From the IMG/VR virus record IMGVR_UViG_3300030329_002073, positions 1 to 36,588 of that record: a stretch of DNA of 36,588 nt; one strand, 5' to 3'. The translations under genes were made by a program, and so were the position numbers. This stretch comes from a virus. Positions within the stretch are counted from its first letter, which is position 1. The number at the start of each line of letters is the position of its first letter. Shown in pieces: positions 1-8,494 of the stretch. Under the pieces are notes generated by a model. It was not told the DNA's origin. It saw nothing but the letters and a program-made list of their open reading frames with translations, and ran no database searches.

Positions 1-2
1 CT

Positions 3-1481
3 TATAGAGTTCCAGCTAGTAAGTTTACAAGAAAAAAGATTACTGCTAACGAGCAGTTAGAAGAAATAGAAGGTCTAGATACAACTATAGACTGGAAAAA
101 TACAGGTGATAACAGTTATGACGGTGAAAAACTAAACTTACTTGTACACGATGAAAGTGGTAAATGGGAAAGACCCGATAATATATTAAACAATTGGCGA
201 GTAACCAAAACATGTTTACGATTAGGTAGTAGAATAGTTGGTAAATGTATGATGGGCTCGACATCAAACGCATTAGATAAAGGTGGAGAGAATTTCAAAA
301 AACTATATAACGGATCCGACGTCACAAAAAGAAATAGAAATGGTCAGACAAAATCTGGTCTATACTCTTTGTTCATCCCAATGGAATGGAACTACGAAGG
401 CTTTATTAACGAATACGGAGTTCCTGTCTTCGATACTCCTGACACAGATGTATTCGACCCAAATGGCGAATTAATAGATGTTGGGGTAGTTGATCATTGG
501 CAAAATGAAGCTGAGGGTTTAAAAGGTGATCAAGATGCTTTAAATGAATTTTATCGCCAGTTTCCAAGAACGACAGAGCACGCGTTTAGAGATGAAACTA
601 AAAATTCTATTTTTAATCTTGTTAAAATATATGAGCAGATAGATTATAACGAAGAAATGTCTAGGACATTAGGAATTACAACAGGTAATTTTCAATGGGT
701 AAATGGCATTAAAGATTCACAAGTAATATTTTATCCAGATCCAAAGGGTAGATTTAAAGTTAGCTGGGTTCCACCTCAGCAATTACAAAATAGAGTGGTA
801 CTTAAAAACGGTATAAGATATCCTGGTAATGAACACATGGGAGCATTTGGTTGTGACTCTTATGATATATCAGGAACTGTAGATGGAGAAGGTTCTAAAG
901 GAGCATTACACGGCTTAACCAGGTTTAGTATGGAGGACGCTCCTGCGAATAGCTTTTTTTTAGAATACTTATCAAGACCACCTACAGCTGAAATATTTTT
1001 TGAAGATGTTTTAATGGCATTAGTGTTTTATGGTATGCCAATACTTGCAGAGAATAATAAACCTCGACTACTATATTATTTAAGACGTAGAGGTTACAGA
1101 GGTTTTAGTATGAATAGACCAGATAAGATATGGAACAAATTATCTGTAGCAGAAAAAGAAGTTGGCGGTATACCTAACTCTAGTGAAGATATAAAACAAG
1201 CTCATGCCGCTGCAATTGAGATGTATATTCAAGATCACGTAGGCATGAAACAAGATGGTACATTTGGTGATTTGTATTTTAATGATTTACTAAATGATTG
1301 GAGTAAGTTTGATATAAATAAAAGAACAAAGTTTGATGCTTCAATAAGCTCTGGTTTAGCTATAATGGCAAACAACAGACATTTGTATAGACCAAATCCT
1401 AAAATAGAAAAACCAAAACTAAATATAAATATTGCTAAATATCAAAACAATGGCAATATGTCTAAATTAATTAAAGAATAA
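3..1481 (+). CDS. terL: Terminase large subunit (5'-truncated by window edge)
   Basis: Motor ATPase and nuclease that packages phage DNA into the procapsid through the portal. The frame is open from base 3, so the N-terminal Walker A part lies upstream; 492 residues are visible. An acidic pair after a hydrophobic strand (LLVHDESGKW, D and E at bases 150-155) fits the end of Walker B, and GSRIVGKCMMGSTSN about 30 residues on fits the coupling motif region. The C-terminal half looks like an RNase H-fold nuclease: GCDSYDISG (Asp codon at 855) begins a strand, and PILAENN (Glu codon at 1050) supplies a second acidic residue. The first internal ATG (249) is not the real start. It ends 1 bp before the portal gene, the standard terminase-portal order. 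The identification is by motif and position; subfamily is not assigned. Confidence 0.88.
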   Translation, partial: YRVPASKFTRKKITANEQLEEIEGLDTTIDWKNTGDNSYDGEKLNLLVHDESGKWERPDNILNNWRVTKTCLRLGSRIVGKCMMGSTSNALDKGGENFKKLYNGSDVTKRNRNGQTKSGLYSLFIPMEWNYEGFINEYGVPVFDTPDTDVFDPNGELIDVGVVDHWQNEAEGLKGDQDALNEFYRQFPRTTEHAFRDETKNSIFNLVKIYEQIDYNEEMSRTLGITTGNFQWVNGIKDSQVIFYPDPKGRFKVSWVPPQQLQNRVVLKNGIRYPGNEHMGAFGCDSYDISGTVDGEGSKGALHGLTRFSMEDAPANSFFLEYLSRPPTAEIFFEDVLMALVFYGMPILAENNKPRLLYYLRRRGYRGFSMNRPDKIWNKLSVAEKEVGGIPNSSEDIKQAHAAAIEMYIQDHVGMKQDGTFGDLYFNDLLNDWSKFDINKRTKFDASISSGLAIMANNRHLYRPNPKIEKPKLNINIAKYQNNGNMSKLIKE

Positions 1482-1482
1482 T

Positions 1483-3903
1483 ATGGCGCACACAAGAAGA
1501 AATAGAAATTTTCCTAGCCAAGTTGTTAGCGACGCTGAAAAGTTAAGTTATGATTATGGTTTGAAAGTTGCTAAAGCTATAGAATCAGAGTGGTTTCAAA
1601 ATGATAGACAAAGTAATAGATTCAGAACATATAAAAATAATTTTCATAATTTAAGATTGTACGCAAGAGGCGAACAGTCTATTCAAAAGTATAAGGATGA
1701 GTTGTCAATTAATGGCGATTTGTCCTATCTTAATTTAGATTGGAAGCCAGTTCCAATTATATCTAAATTTGTTGACATAGTTGTAAATGGTATGTCAGAA
1801 AGAGCTTATGATATAAAAGCTTTTTCTCAAGATCCTTACGGTATATACAAAAGAACTGAGTACATGGAGTCTTTATTAAGAGATATGCGTAGCAGAGAGT
1901 TTAATGACGTTGCTGCTCAAACTATGAATATTGATTTATACGAAAACGATAAAGATACTTTACCTGATACAGAGGAAGAATTAGAGTTACACATGCAGTT
2001 GACATATAAACAAGCTGCTGAGATAGCAGAAGAGCAAGCTATAAATACTTTAATGGAAGGTAATAAATACGATTTAATAAGAAAAAGATTTTATTACGAT
2101 CTTACAGTTTGCGGTATTGGAGCTGTTAAAACTTCTTTTAATACTTCAGAAGGCGTTGTTATAGATTATGTTGATCCTGCTAACATAGTTTATTCTTACA
2201 CTGACTCTCCTTATTTTGATGATATTTACTATGCTGGAGAAGTAAAGTCTATTCCAATAAACGAATTAGTAAAACAATTTCCTTATTTAGATAATAAAGA
2301 TTTAGAAGAAATAAAAAGCCAAGCTGGAAAATACCACGGTATAAATGATAGCCACGCTTTAGATGATGAAGATAATAACAAAATACAAGTTTTATATTTT
2401 AACTATAAAACTTATATGAATGAGGTTTACAAGGTAAAAGAAACTGGTACTGGTGCTGAAAAAATATTACCTAAAGATGATACGTTTAATCCACCACAAG
2501 ATAAAGAAGGTGGATACTCTAGGTTATTAAGATCTATAGAAGTTCTTTACGATGGAGCTGTAATACTAGGTACTAATAAGTTGTTGCGATGGGAGATGGC
2601 TTCAAATATGATGCGCCCTAAAAGTGATTACACAAAAGTAAAAATGAATTATGCTATTGTTGCACCTAGGATGTATAATGGCCAAATAGATTCTTTAGTA
2701 AAAAGAATTACTGGTTTTGCAGATATGATTCAATTAACACATTTGAAGCTACAGCAAGTTATGTCAAGAATGACACCAGATGGTGTTTATTTAGACGCTG
2801 ATGGGTTAGCTGAAATTGATTTAGGCAATGGTACTAATTATAATCCACAAGAAGCATTAAACATGTTTTTTCAAACTGGTAGTATTATAGGTAGAAGCTT
2901 TACTTCTGAAGGTGATCCAAACCCTGGCAAAGTACCTATTCAAGAGATATCAAACGGTAGAGGTGCTGGTAATAAAATGCAGGCACTTATAGCTAATTAC
3001 AACTATTATCTACAAATGATAAGAGATGTAACCGGATTAAACGAAGCTAGAGATGGTTCTACTCCAGACGCTAATTCTTTAGTAGGTGTACAAAAACTAG
3101 CAGCTGCAAATAGTAACACAGCAACAAGACATATATTACAAGCTGGTTTATTTTTAACCGCTGAAACAGCAGAGTGTTTATCACTTAGAATATCTGATAT
3201 TATAGAATACTCTCCAACAAGAGACGCGTTTATACAGGCTATAGGCGTTCACAATGTAGCTACACTAGAAGAGATGGCTAATTTACATTTGTATGATTTT
3301 GGTATATTTTTAGAATTAGCACCAGATGATGAAGAAAAACAATTGTTAGAAAATAATATACAAGTAGCTTTATCTAGAGAAAGTATAGACTTAGAAGATG
3401 CTATAGATATTAGAGATATTAGAAATGTTAAACTAGCAAATCAAGTATTAAAAATACGAAGAAAGAAAAAGTTTGAAAGAGATCAGTTAGCAAAACAACA
3501 ATTAGCAGAGGCACAAGCTCAATCAAACGCCCAGGCTCAAACTCAAATAGCGCAAGCTGAAGTTCAAAAACAACAACAACTAACTCAAAGCCAAATTGAA
3601 TTAGAAAATGCCAAAGCGCAACTTAAAGGCGCTAGCTTAGAAAAAGAGGCTCAAGTTAAAATGCAGTTAATGAATCATGAGTTTGAATTAAACTTAAAGC
3701 TAAGAGATTTAGATAAACAAGCTATGAGAGAAGAAGGTAGCATGAAAGAAGATCGTAAAGATCAAAGAACTAGAATACAAGCTACTCAACAGAGTCAATT
3801 GATTGACCAAAGAAAAACTGGTGCACCACCTAAAGATTTTGAATCAAAAGGTAACGATGTGTTAACCGGTGATTTTGGCTTAGGTAATTTTGAGCCTAGA
3901 TAA
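1483..3903 (+). CDS. Portal protein
   Basis: Dodecameric ring at one capsid vertex through which DNA enters and leaves; docking site for the terminase and neck. It is 806 aa, large for a portal and comparable to the P22-type portals of podoviruses. It lies directly between the terminase and the scaffold/capsid genes, which is the main evidence. The core is mixed alpha/beta (residues about 20-640), with a conserved-looking stretch around RDVTGLNEARDG followed by a helix that fits the channel region. The last ~150 residues are a Gln/Ala/Lys-rich helix, probably a coiled-coil barrel. The start directly abuts the terminase stop (TAATATGGCG) without a ribosome site of its own, suggesting coupled translation. 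Confidence 0.85.
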   Translation: MAHTRRNRNFPSQVVSDAEKLSYDYGLKVAKAIESEWFQNDRQSNRFRTYKNNFHNLRLYARGEQSIQKYKDELSINGDLSYLNLDWKPVPIISKFVDIVVNGMSERAYDIKAFSQDPYGIYKRTEYMESLLRDMRSREFNDVAAQTMNIDLYENDKDTLPDTEEELELHMQLTYKQAAEIAEEQAINTLMEGNKYDLIRKRFYYDLTVCGIGAVKTSFNTSEGVVIDYVDPANIVYSYTDSPYFDDIYYAGEVKSIPINELVKQFPYLDNKDLEEIKSQAGKYHGINDSHALDDEDNNKIQVLYFNYKTYMNEVYKVKETGTGAEKILPKDDTFNPPQDKEGGYSRLLRSIEVLYDGAVILGTNKLLRWEMASNMMRPKSDYTKVKMNYAIVAPRMYNGQIDSLVKRITGFADMIQLTHLKLQQVMSRMTPDGVYLDADGLAEIDLGNGTNYNPQEALNMFFQTGSIIGRSFTSEGDPNPGKVPIQEISNGRGAGNKMQALIANYNYYLQMIRDVTGLNEARDGSTPDANSLVGVQKLAAANSNTATRHILQAGLFLTAETAECLSLRISDIIEYSPTRDAFIQAIGVHNVATLEEMANLHLYDFGIFLELAPDDEEKQLLENNIQVALSRESIDLEDAIDIRDIRNVKLANQVLKIRRKKKFERDQLAKQQLAEAQAQSNAQAQTQIAQAEVQKQQQLTQSQIELENAKAQLKGASLEKEAQVKMQLMNHEFELNLKLRDLDKQAMREEGSMKEDRKDQRTRIQATQQSQLIDQRKTGAPPKDFESKGNDVLTGDFGLGNFEPR

Positions 3904-3908
3904 ACTAT

Positions 3909-3933
3909 TTATTAATTATTATTATATTATATT
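3909..3933 (+). promoter_or_regulatory. AT-only leader upstream of scaffold gene (copy 1)
   Basis: A leader made only of A and T, running TTATTAATT...ATATTATATT into the ATG at 3934. It closely matches the leader at 6728-6753 in front of another structural gene. No Shine-Dalgarno sequence is present. It may be an initiation enhancer or part of a promoter; the sequence alone does not decide. Confidence 0.4.
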
Positions 3934-5145
3934 ATGGAAGAAAATGTAGAAAACGTAGTTGAAGAAACTACACAAGAAAATAATCAACAAGATCCAGGCG
4001 ATGAAAACGTGGTAAAAGTTGATAAGAGTAAATTTGAAAGCGCTGAAGATGACAGCGTTATAAAAGTAGATTTAAGTAACCCACCTAAAGAAAAAATAGA
4101 AGATGAACAACCAATTGATAACGCAGAAACCGAGGAAGTTCAAGAAGAGGTTATTAAAGAAACGACTGATAAAGAAGAGGTTGTTAAACAGTCTACAGAA
4201 GAAAATGATGAAACACCTGTTTTAGAAGAAATAACAGATGAAGAGGTTGAAGAAAAAGTTGAAGAACTAGAAGAGCAAGTTGAAGAAGCTGTAGCTGAAG
4301 CTAAAGCAACTGGAAAAGAGTTACCAGAAAATATCCAAAAGCTAATAGACTTTATGGAAGAAACTGGTGGAGATTTAAATGACTATGTAAAGCTTAATCA
4401 AGATTACAGTAAATTAGATAATGAAGATTTATTACTTGAATACTACAGGCAAACAAAGCCTCATTTAAACTTAGAAGAAATTAACTTCCTTATGGAAGAT
4501 CAGTTCTCTTACGATGAAGAAGTCGATGATGAAAAAGAGATACGTAGAAAAAAATTAGCGTTAAAAGAGCAAGTTGCCAGCGCTAAAAGCCACTTAGACG
4601 GGCAAAAGTCTAAATACTATGAAGATATCAAAGCTGGTTCAAAGCTTACACCTGAACAACAAAAAGCTTGGGATTTCTTTAATAGGTACAACAAAGAATC
4701 TGAAGAGAGTCAAAAGGTAGCAAATGAAGCTAAATCTACTTTTGTTAAAAAAACAAATAATGTTTTTAACGACAAGTTCAAAGGTTTTGAATATAACGTC
4801 GGAGACAAAAAGTATAGGTTTAAAGTAAACAATGTTAACGAGGTTAAAGAAGCTCAAAGCGACATTAATAATTTTGTCAAAAAGTTTTTGAACAAAAAAA
4901 ATCAAATGGAAGATGCTAGGGGTTATCATAAATCTTTATACACAGCGATGAATGCTGATGCTATTGCAAAACACTTTTACGAACAAGGTAAAGCAGACGC
5001 TATGAAAGATAGTGTTGCTAAATCTAAAAATGTTAATATGAACCCAAGGCAAAGTCATGGGCAAATTGAAGCTGGAGGAGTTAAAGTAAGAGTATTAGGT
5101 GATAATTCTTCTGATTTTAAGTTTAAAATTAAAAACAATAAATAA
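3934..5145 (+). CDS. Scaffolding-like protein
   Basis: Probable internal scaffold that directs procapsid assembly and is then removed. The 403-residue product sits between portal and major capsid genes, the usual scaffold position. Residues 1-130 are extremely acidic and low complexity (runs of E, D, V, K), and the remainder is predicted helical with many charged residues (about residues 150-350), ending in a basic tail (DFKFKIKNNK). Acidic N-terminus, helical body and basic capsid-binding C-terminus are typical of phage scaffolds. No protease motif is visible, so it is not an obvious protease-scaffold fusion. The assignment is from composition and position, not a recognised family motif. Confidence 0.7.
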   Translation: MEENVENVVEETTQENNQQDPGDENVVKVDKSKFESAEDDSVIKVDLSNPPKEKIEDEQPIDNAETEEVQEEVIKETTDKEEVVKQSTEENDETPVLEEITDEEVEEKVEELEEQVEEAVAEAKATGKELPENIQKLIDFMEETGGDLNDYVKLNQDYSKLDNEDLLLEYYRQTKPHLNLEEINFLMEDQFSYDEEVDDEKEIRRKKLALKEQVASAKSHLDGQKSKYYEDIKAGSKLTPEQQKAWDFFNRYNKESEESQKVANEAKSTFVKKTNNVFNDKFKGFEYNVGDKKYRFKVNNVNEVKEAQSDINNFVKKFLNKKNQMEDARGYHKSLYTAMNADAIAKHFYEQGKADAMKDSVAKSKNVNMNPRQSHGQIEAGGVKVRVLGDNSSDFKFKIKNNK

Positions 5146-5165
5146 CAATTTAAAATTTAAAAATT

Positions 5166-6683
5166 ATGGCAATTACTGCAGGGAGTGCGTTGAACAGTGT
5201 AGCTGCTTCACAAAAGCAAACACTAGCAACGAACTACATTGACTTCAACCAAGACATGGGTTGGGCTCAACAATATTTACCAGATCTAATGGAGCAAGAA
5301 GCTGAAGTTTTCGGACCGAGAACTATTTCAGGTTTCTTAGCGCAAGTTGGAGCTGAAGAGGCTATGACAGCTGATCAAGTTGTATGGTCTGAACAAGGTA
5401 GATTACATCTATCTTATAAAGGTAACGTTAACTCAGCAACTGCTGGTGCTAATCCAGGTACTGGTGTATCTAACATCGCGCAAGTAACAATTGAAGACGA
5501 TATCGATGGTAACGTTGGTTCTGGATTTACAGCTGCTAGTCACGGTATTAGAGTTAATGATACTATTATAGTATCTAATTCAGATGGTGTTTTCAAATGT
5601 TTAGTATCTGTTGTTAACGGTGCTGTACTTGATGTATTACCTTACGGTTCATCTGCTTTATCAGCAAACGTTACATCAAAAGGAACAACTATATTAGTTT
5701 ATGGTTCTGAGTATGGAAAAGGACAAAGCTATGTAGCTGCTGCTGGTACTACTAATACTACAGATCAAAGAGGTGCTAATGAGCCTACGTTTAAAACTTT
5801 TGATAACAAACCAGTTATTATTAAAGATTATTACGAAGTATCAGGTTCTGATGTTTCTAGAATTGGTTGGATTGAAATCGCTTCTGAAACTGGAGAAACT
5901 GGATACATGTGGTATCTAAAAGCTGAAGCTGATACAAGAGCACGTTTTACTGATTATTTAGAAATGGCAATGTTAGAAGGTGAGCTTGCTGTTGCTGCTT
6001 CTGAGGTTCCTGGTGCTACTATTATGCCTTCTTCAACTTTGAATACTGCTGATACTGCTGGTACTGAAGGTTTATTCGCAGCTATCGAGTCTAGAGGTAA
6101 TGTTACTTCTGGTATTACTGGCGTTAACGCTGCAACTGATTTAGCTGAGTTTGACGCTATATTAGCTGAGTTTGATAATCAAGGTGCTATTGAAGAAAAC
6201 ATGATGTTTGTTAATAGAGCTACGTCTCTAGCTATGGATGATATGTTAGCTTCTATGAATTCTTACGGAGCTGGTGGTACTTCTTACGGAGTATTTGATA
6301 ACTCTGAAGACATGGCACTTAATTTAGGTTTCTCTGGATTCCGTAGAGGTTCTTACGACTTCTATAAGTCTGACTTTAGATACTTAAATGACAAAGCTAC
6401 AAGAGGTGGTATTAATGACGCTAGTTCTGCTAACGCAATTAGAGGTGTTATTATTCCAGCTGGAACATCTACTGTGTACGATCAGATGTTAGGTAAAAAC
6501 CTTAAACGTCCTTTCTTACATGTTAGATATAGAGCTTCTCAAACTGATGACCGAAGATTAAAAACTTGGGTTACTGGTTCTGTTGGAGCTGCTACATCTG
6601 CTTTAGACGCAATGTCAATACACATGCTTTCTGAAAGATGTTTAGTTACACAAGGTGCTAATAACTTCATGTTATTGAAATAA
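5166..6683 (+). CDS. Major capsid protein (HK97-fold expected)
   Basis: Main shell subunit, 505 aa. Evidence: position after the scaffold; high Gly/Ala/Ser/Thr content; a strongly biased, regular codon set (GCT, GGT, TCT) suited to a very highly expressed gene; and a dedicated terminator just downstream. The N-terminal arm (residues 1-60) leads to a segment rich in charged residues (LMEQEAEVFGPRTISGFLAQ). Residues about 95-185 look like an inserted all-beta domain (VNDTIIVSNSDGVFKCLVSV...), after which the chain resumes with DNKPVIIKDYYEVSGSDVSR. The C-terminal part (from about 390) has GVIIPAGTSTVYDQMLGK and LHVRYRASQTDDRRLKTW, consistent with the A-domain. ATG follows AAAAATT, the common start context here. 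Confidence 0.85.
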   Translation: MAITAGSALNSVAASQKQTLATNYIDFNQDMGWAQQYLPDLMEQEAEVFGPRTISGFLAQVGAEEAMTADQVVWSEQGRLHLSYKGNVNSATAGANPGTGVSNIAQVTIEDDIDGNVGSGFTAASHGIRVNDTIIVSNSDGVFKCLVSVVNGAVLDVLPYGSSALSANVTSKGTTILVYGSEYGKGQSYVAAAGTTNTTDQRGANEPTFKTFDNKPVIIKDYYEVSGSDVSRIGWIEIASETGETGYMWYLKAEADTRARFTDYLEMAMLEGELAVAASEVPGATIMPSSTLNTADTAGTEGLFAAIESRGNVTSGITGVNAATDLAEFDAILAEFDNQGAIEENMMFVNRATSLAMDDMLASMNSYGAGGTSYGVFDNSEDMALNLGFSGFRRGSYDFYKSDFRYLNDKATRGGINDASSANAIRGVIIPAGTSTVYDQMLGKNLKRPFLHVRYRASQTDDRRLKTWVTGSVGAATSALDAMSIHMLSERCLVTQGANNFMLLK

Positions 6684-6694
6684 GCATTTATATT

Positions 6695-6729
6695 AAGGAT
6701 CGAGGCTTCGGCCTCGACCCTTTCTTTTT
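6695..6729 (+). terminator. Intrinsic terminator after capsid gene
   Basis: A 10-bp stem (GGATCGAGGC, 6697-6706, with GCCTCGACCC, 6711-6720; one A-C mismatch) closed by a C(UUCG)G tetraloop and followed by TTTCTTTTT. It can extend by two further A-U pairs. It is GC-rich in a very AT-rich background and lies 11 bp after the capsid stop. Its place suggests it partly limits transcription after the capsid gene, raising capsid mRNA relative to downstream genes. Confidence 0.85.
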
Positions 6730-6753
6730 ATTAATTTTATTATATATTATATT
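6728..6753 (+). promoter_or_regulatory. AT-only leader upstream of 279-aa gene (copy 2)
   Basis: A/T-only leader nearly identical to the one at 3909-3933, starting inside the U-tract of the terminator and ending at the ATG at 6754. The two share TTATTAATT and the terminal ATATTATATT next to the start codon. It is a candidate initiation or promoter element that restarts expression after the terminator. Confidence 0.4.
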
Positions 6754-7593
6754 ATGGCAAAAAAACAAGAAACAAAAAAGACTGAGGTAGAGCAACCTCA
6801 AGTAGAATCAGTTGTAGAAACTGTGGTGGTTGAAGAACCAAAGGCAAGAGAAAGAATTAAGCCCAAAAATGAGTGGGAAATAAAAGATAGAGTTTATAAT
6901 CTAAAAGGTAGTAAAAAACCTCTTTCAAGATCTATTAAATCAGCAAATATATATTGGTTTGATGAAGAAAAAGGTTATGAAAGAGAACTTAAGTACTGTC
7001 AAAACCAAAGAACTCCTTTTGTAGACGAAATGAAAGGCGAGCAAAGGATGGAGCATATTGTTTTTAGAAACGGATCTTTGTTTGTAGAAAAAGAAAAAAC
7101 TGTATTACAAAAGTTACTTTCATTATACCATCCCCATAGGGATAAGCTGTACGAAGAGTACAAACCTTCAGTTATAGCAGAAGAAGAAATAGATGTTTTA
7201 GAAATGCAAGTTGATGCTTTAACAGCTGCAAGAAGTATAGATATAGATATGGCTGAAGCTATCATGCGAGTTGAAAAAGGATCTGGTGTATCTACGATGA
7301 GTTCTAAGGAGCTTAGAAGAGATTTACTAGTATTTGCACGTAATAATCCTAAACTGTTCTTAGAATTAGCGGATGATGAAAACGTAATGTTAAGAAACTT
7401 TGGTATTAGAGCTGTTGAGGCTGGAATATTAAGATTATCATCTGATCAAAGAAACTTTTTATGGGGAAGTACTGGAAGAAAAATAATGGTTATACCATTT
7501 GATGAGCATCCTTACACTGCTTTAGCGCATTGGTTTAAAACTGATGAAGGTATGGAGATTTACTCTAATATAGAAAAACGATTAAATTCGTAA
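6754..7593 (+). CDS. Conserved capsid-neighbour protein, function unknown
   Basis: 279 aa. Residues 1-35 are a low-complexity Lys/Glu/Val-rich tail. The body contains YNLKGSKKPLS, YWFDEEKGYERELKYCQNQRTPFVDE (in parts) and IVFRNGSLFVEKEKTVLQKLLSLYHPH, then a helical segment (about residues 130-230) with ELRRDLLVFARNNPKLFLEL. I recall similar proteins beside capsid genes in marine phage genomes, but no biochemical role. Its place, immediately after the capsid terminator and before the neck genes, suggests a minor head or head-completion protein. There is no signal peptide or membrane segment. A regulatory or non-structural role cannot be excluded. Confidence 0.65.
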   Translation: MAKKQETKKTEVEQPQVESVVETVVVEEPKARERIKPKNEWEIKDRVYNLKGSKKPLSRSIKSANIYWFDEEKGYERELKYCQNQRTPFVDEMKGEQRMEHIVFRNGSLFVEKEKTVLQKLLSLYHPHRDKLYEEYKPSVIAEEEIDVLEMQVDALTAARSIDIDMAEAIMRVEKGSGVSTMSSKELRRDLLVFARNNPKLFLELADDENVMLRNFGIRAVEAGILRLSSDQRNFLWGSTGRKIMVIPFDEHPYTALAHWFKTDEGMEIYSNIEKRLNS

Positions 7594-7600
7594 TTAACTT

Positions 7601-7638
7601 GTAGTAGCGATCGCCCTACGGGGCGATTGTTATACTAC
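7601..7638 (+). other. Stable stem-loop in 5' leader of the 52-aa gene
   Basis: GCGATCGCCC (7607-7616) pairs with GGGCGATTGT (7621-7630), with two G-U pairs, around a TACG tetraloop. Flanking GTAGTA (7601-7606) can pair with TACTAC (7633-7638), skipping TA. It is followed by TTAAAAAAAA and a start codon 12 bases after the hairpin, not by a T-tract. On this strand it therefore is not a typical terminator. It may be a processing or stability element. Confidence 0.6.
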
Positions 7639-7649
7639 TTAAAAAAAAT

Positions 7650-7808
7650 ATGAAATCTAAAGGATTAGGCGACACAATAGAAAAAATAACAAAAGTAACT
7701 GGAATAAAAAAAGTAGTTGATAAAGTTAGTGAAGCTACTGGTAAAGATTGCGGTTGTAATAAAAGGAAAAAAGCACTAAATAGATTTTTCCCATATAATA
7801 CTAAATAA
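7650..7808 (+). CDS. 52-aa protein with CGC motif
   Basis: Short gene reading MKSKGLGDTIEKITKVTGIK and ending FFPYNTK. It has an amphipathic helix (residues 5-33, with two similar KVTG/EATG turns) followed by KDCGCNKRKK, a Cys-Gly-Cys pair in a basic context. It fills the gap between the hairpin leader and the next gene, ending 1 bp before the ATG at 7810, which is the packing expected of a real gene. I recall similar small proteins at this position in other flavobacterial phages. A neck or minor structural role is a guess from location; the cysteines could bind metal or form a disulfide. Confidence 0.75.
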   Translation: MKSKGLGDTIEKITKVTGIKKVVDKVSEATGKDCGCNKRKKALNRFFPYNTK

Positions 7809-7809
7809 C

Positions 7810-8490
7810 ATGATATTAATAGATACTGTATACCAAAGAGTTTTAGCTCTTGCAAATAAAGAACAACGAGGTTATATAACACCTTTAGAATTTAATCTAT
7901 TAGCTAATCAAGCACAGCTGGATATATTTGAGCAGTATTTTTACGATATAAATCAGTTTGCTGTAACAGATGATATTGGTATAGAGTACTCTAGTCCTAT
8001 AGATACTTTAGAAGAAAAAATATCTATTTTTGAAACTTCAGGTGTAGTGGCTAATGGAGCTACTCTTCCAAGTGATCTGTATAAAATAGGTACTGTTATA
8101 TATGACGGAAAAGAAGTTGAACAAATAGAACAAAAAAAATTTTTATATGCTAGCGCTTCGCCTTTAACAGCGCCAACAGATCAAAGACCTATATACACTA
8201 GAAATGGTAACGTAATAACAGTTTATGGTAGCGGTTTAAATATTATAACTTCTAATGTTACGTGTAACTATATTAAAAAACCATCAGAAGTAAATTGGAG
8301 TTATAATGTTATTGCTGGCAAAGCTTTGTATAATGCTGGTAGCGCTATTAACTTTGAATTACACGGTTCTGAAGAAACAAAGTTAGTATTAAAAATATTA
8401 TTACTAGCTGGAATTGTAATAAATAAACAAGATATAGTTTCAATTGCTTCTCAAAAAGAAGCTAATAAATTACAACAAGAAAAAGCATAA
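7810..8490 (+). CDS. Putative head-tail connector / neck protein
   Basis: 226 aa, predicted mainly helical. The start MILIDTVYQRVLALANKEQRG and ITPLEFNLLANQAQLDIFEQYF (in part) describe two long helices, followed by a beta-rich middle (DLYKIGTVIYDGKEVE, QRPIYTRNGNVITVYG) and a helical tail. This helix-bundle plus small beta-domain order fits adaptor/connector subunits that sit under the portal. It lies between the capsid block and the probable tail-tube adaptor gene and is spaced 4 bp from it. No catalytic motif is present. The exact neck component cannot be named without structural comparison. Confidence 0.6.
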   Translation: MILIDTVYQRVLALANKEQRGYITPLEFNLLANQAQLDIFEQYFYDINQFAVTDDIGIEYSSPIDTLEEKISIFETSGVVANGATLPSDLYKIGTVIYDGKEVEQIEQKKFLYASASPLTAPTDQRPIYTRNGNVITVYGSGLNIITSNVTCNYIKKPSEVNWSYNVIAGKALYNAGSAINFELHGSEETKLVLKILLLAGIVINKQDIVSIASQKEANKLQQEKA

Positions 8491-8494
8491 ATAA

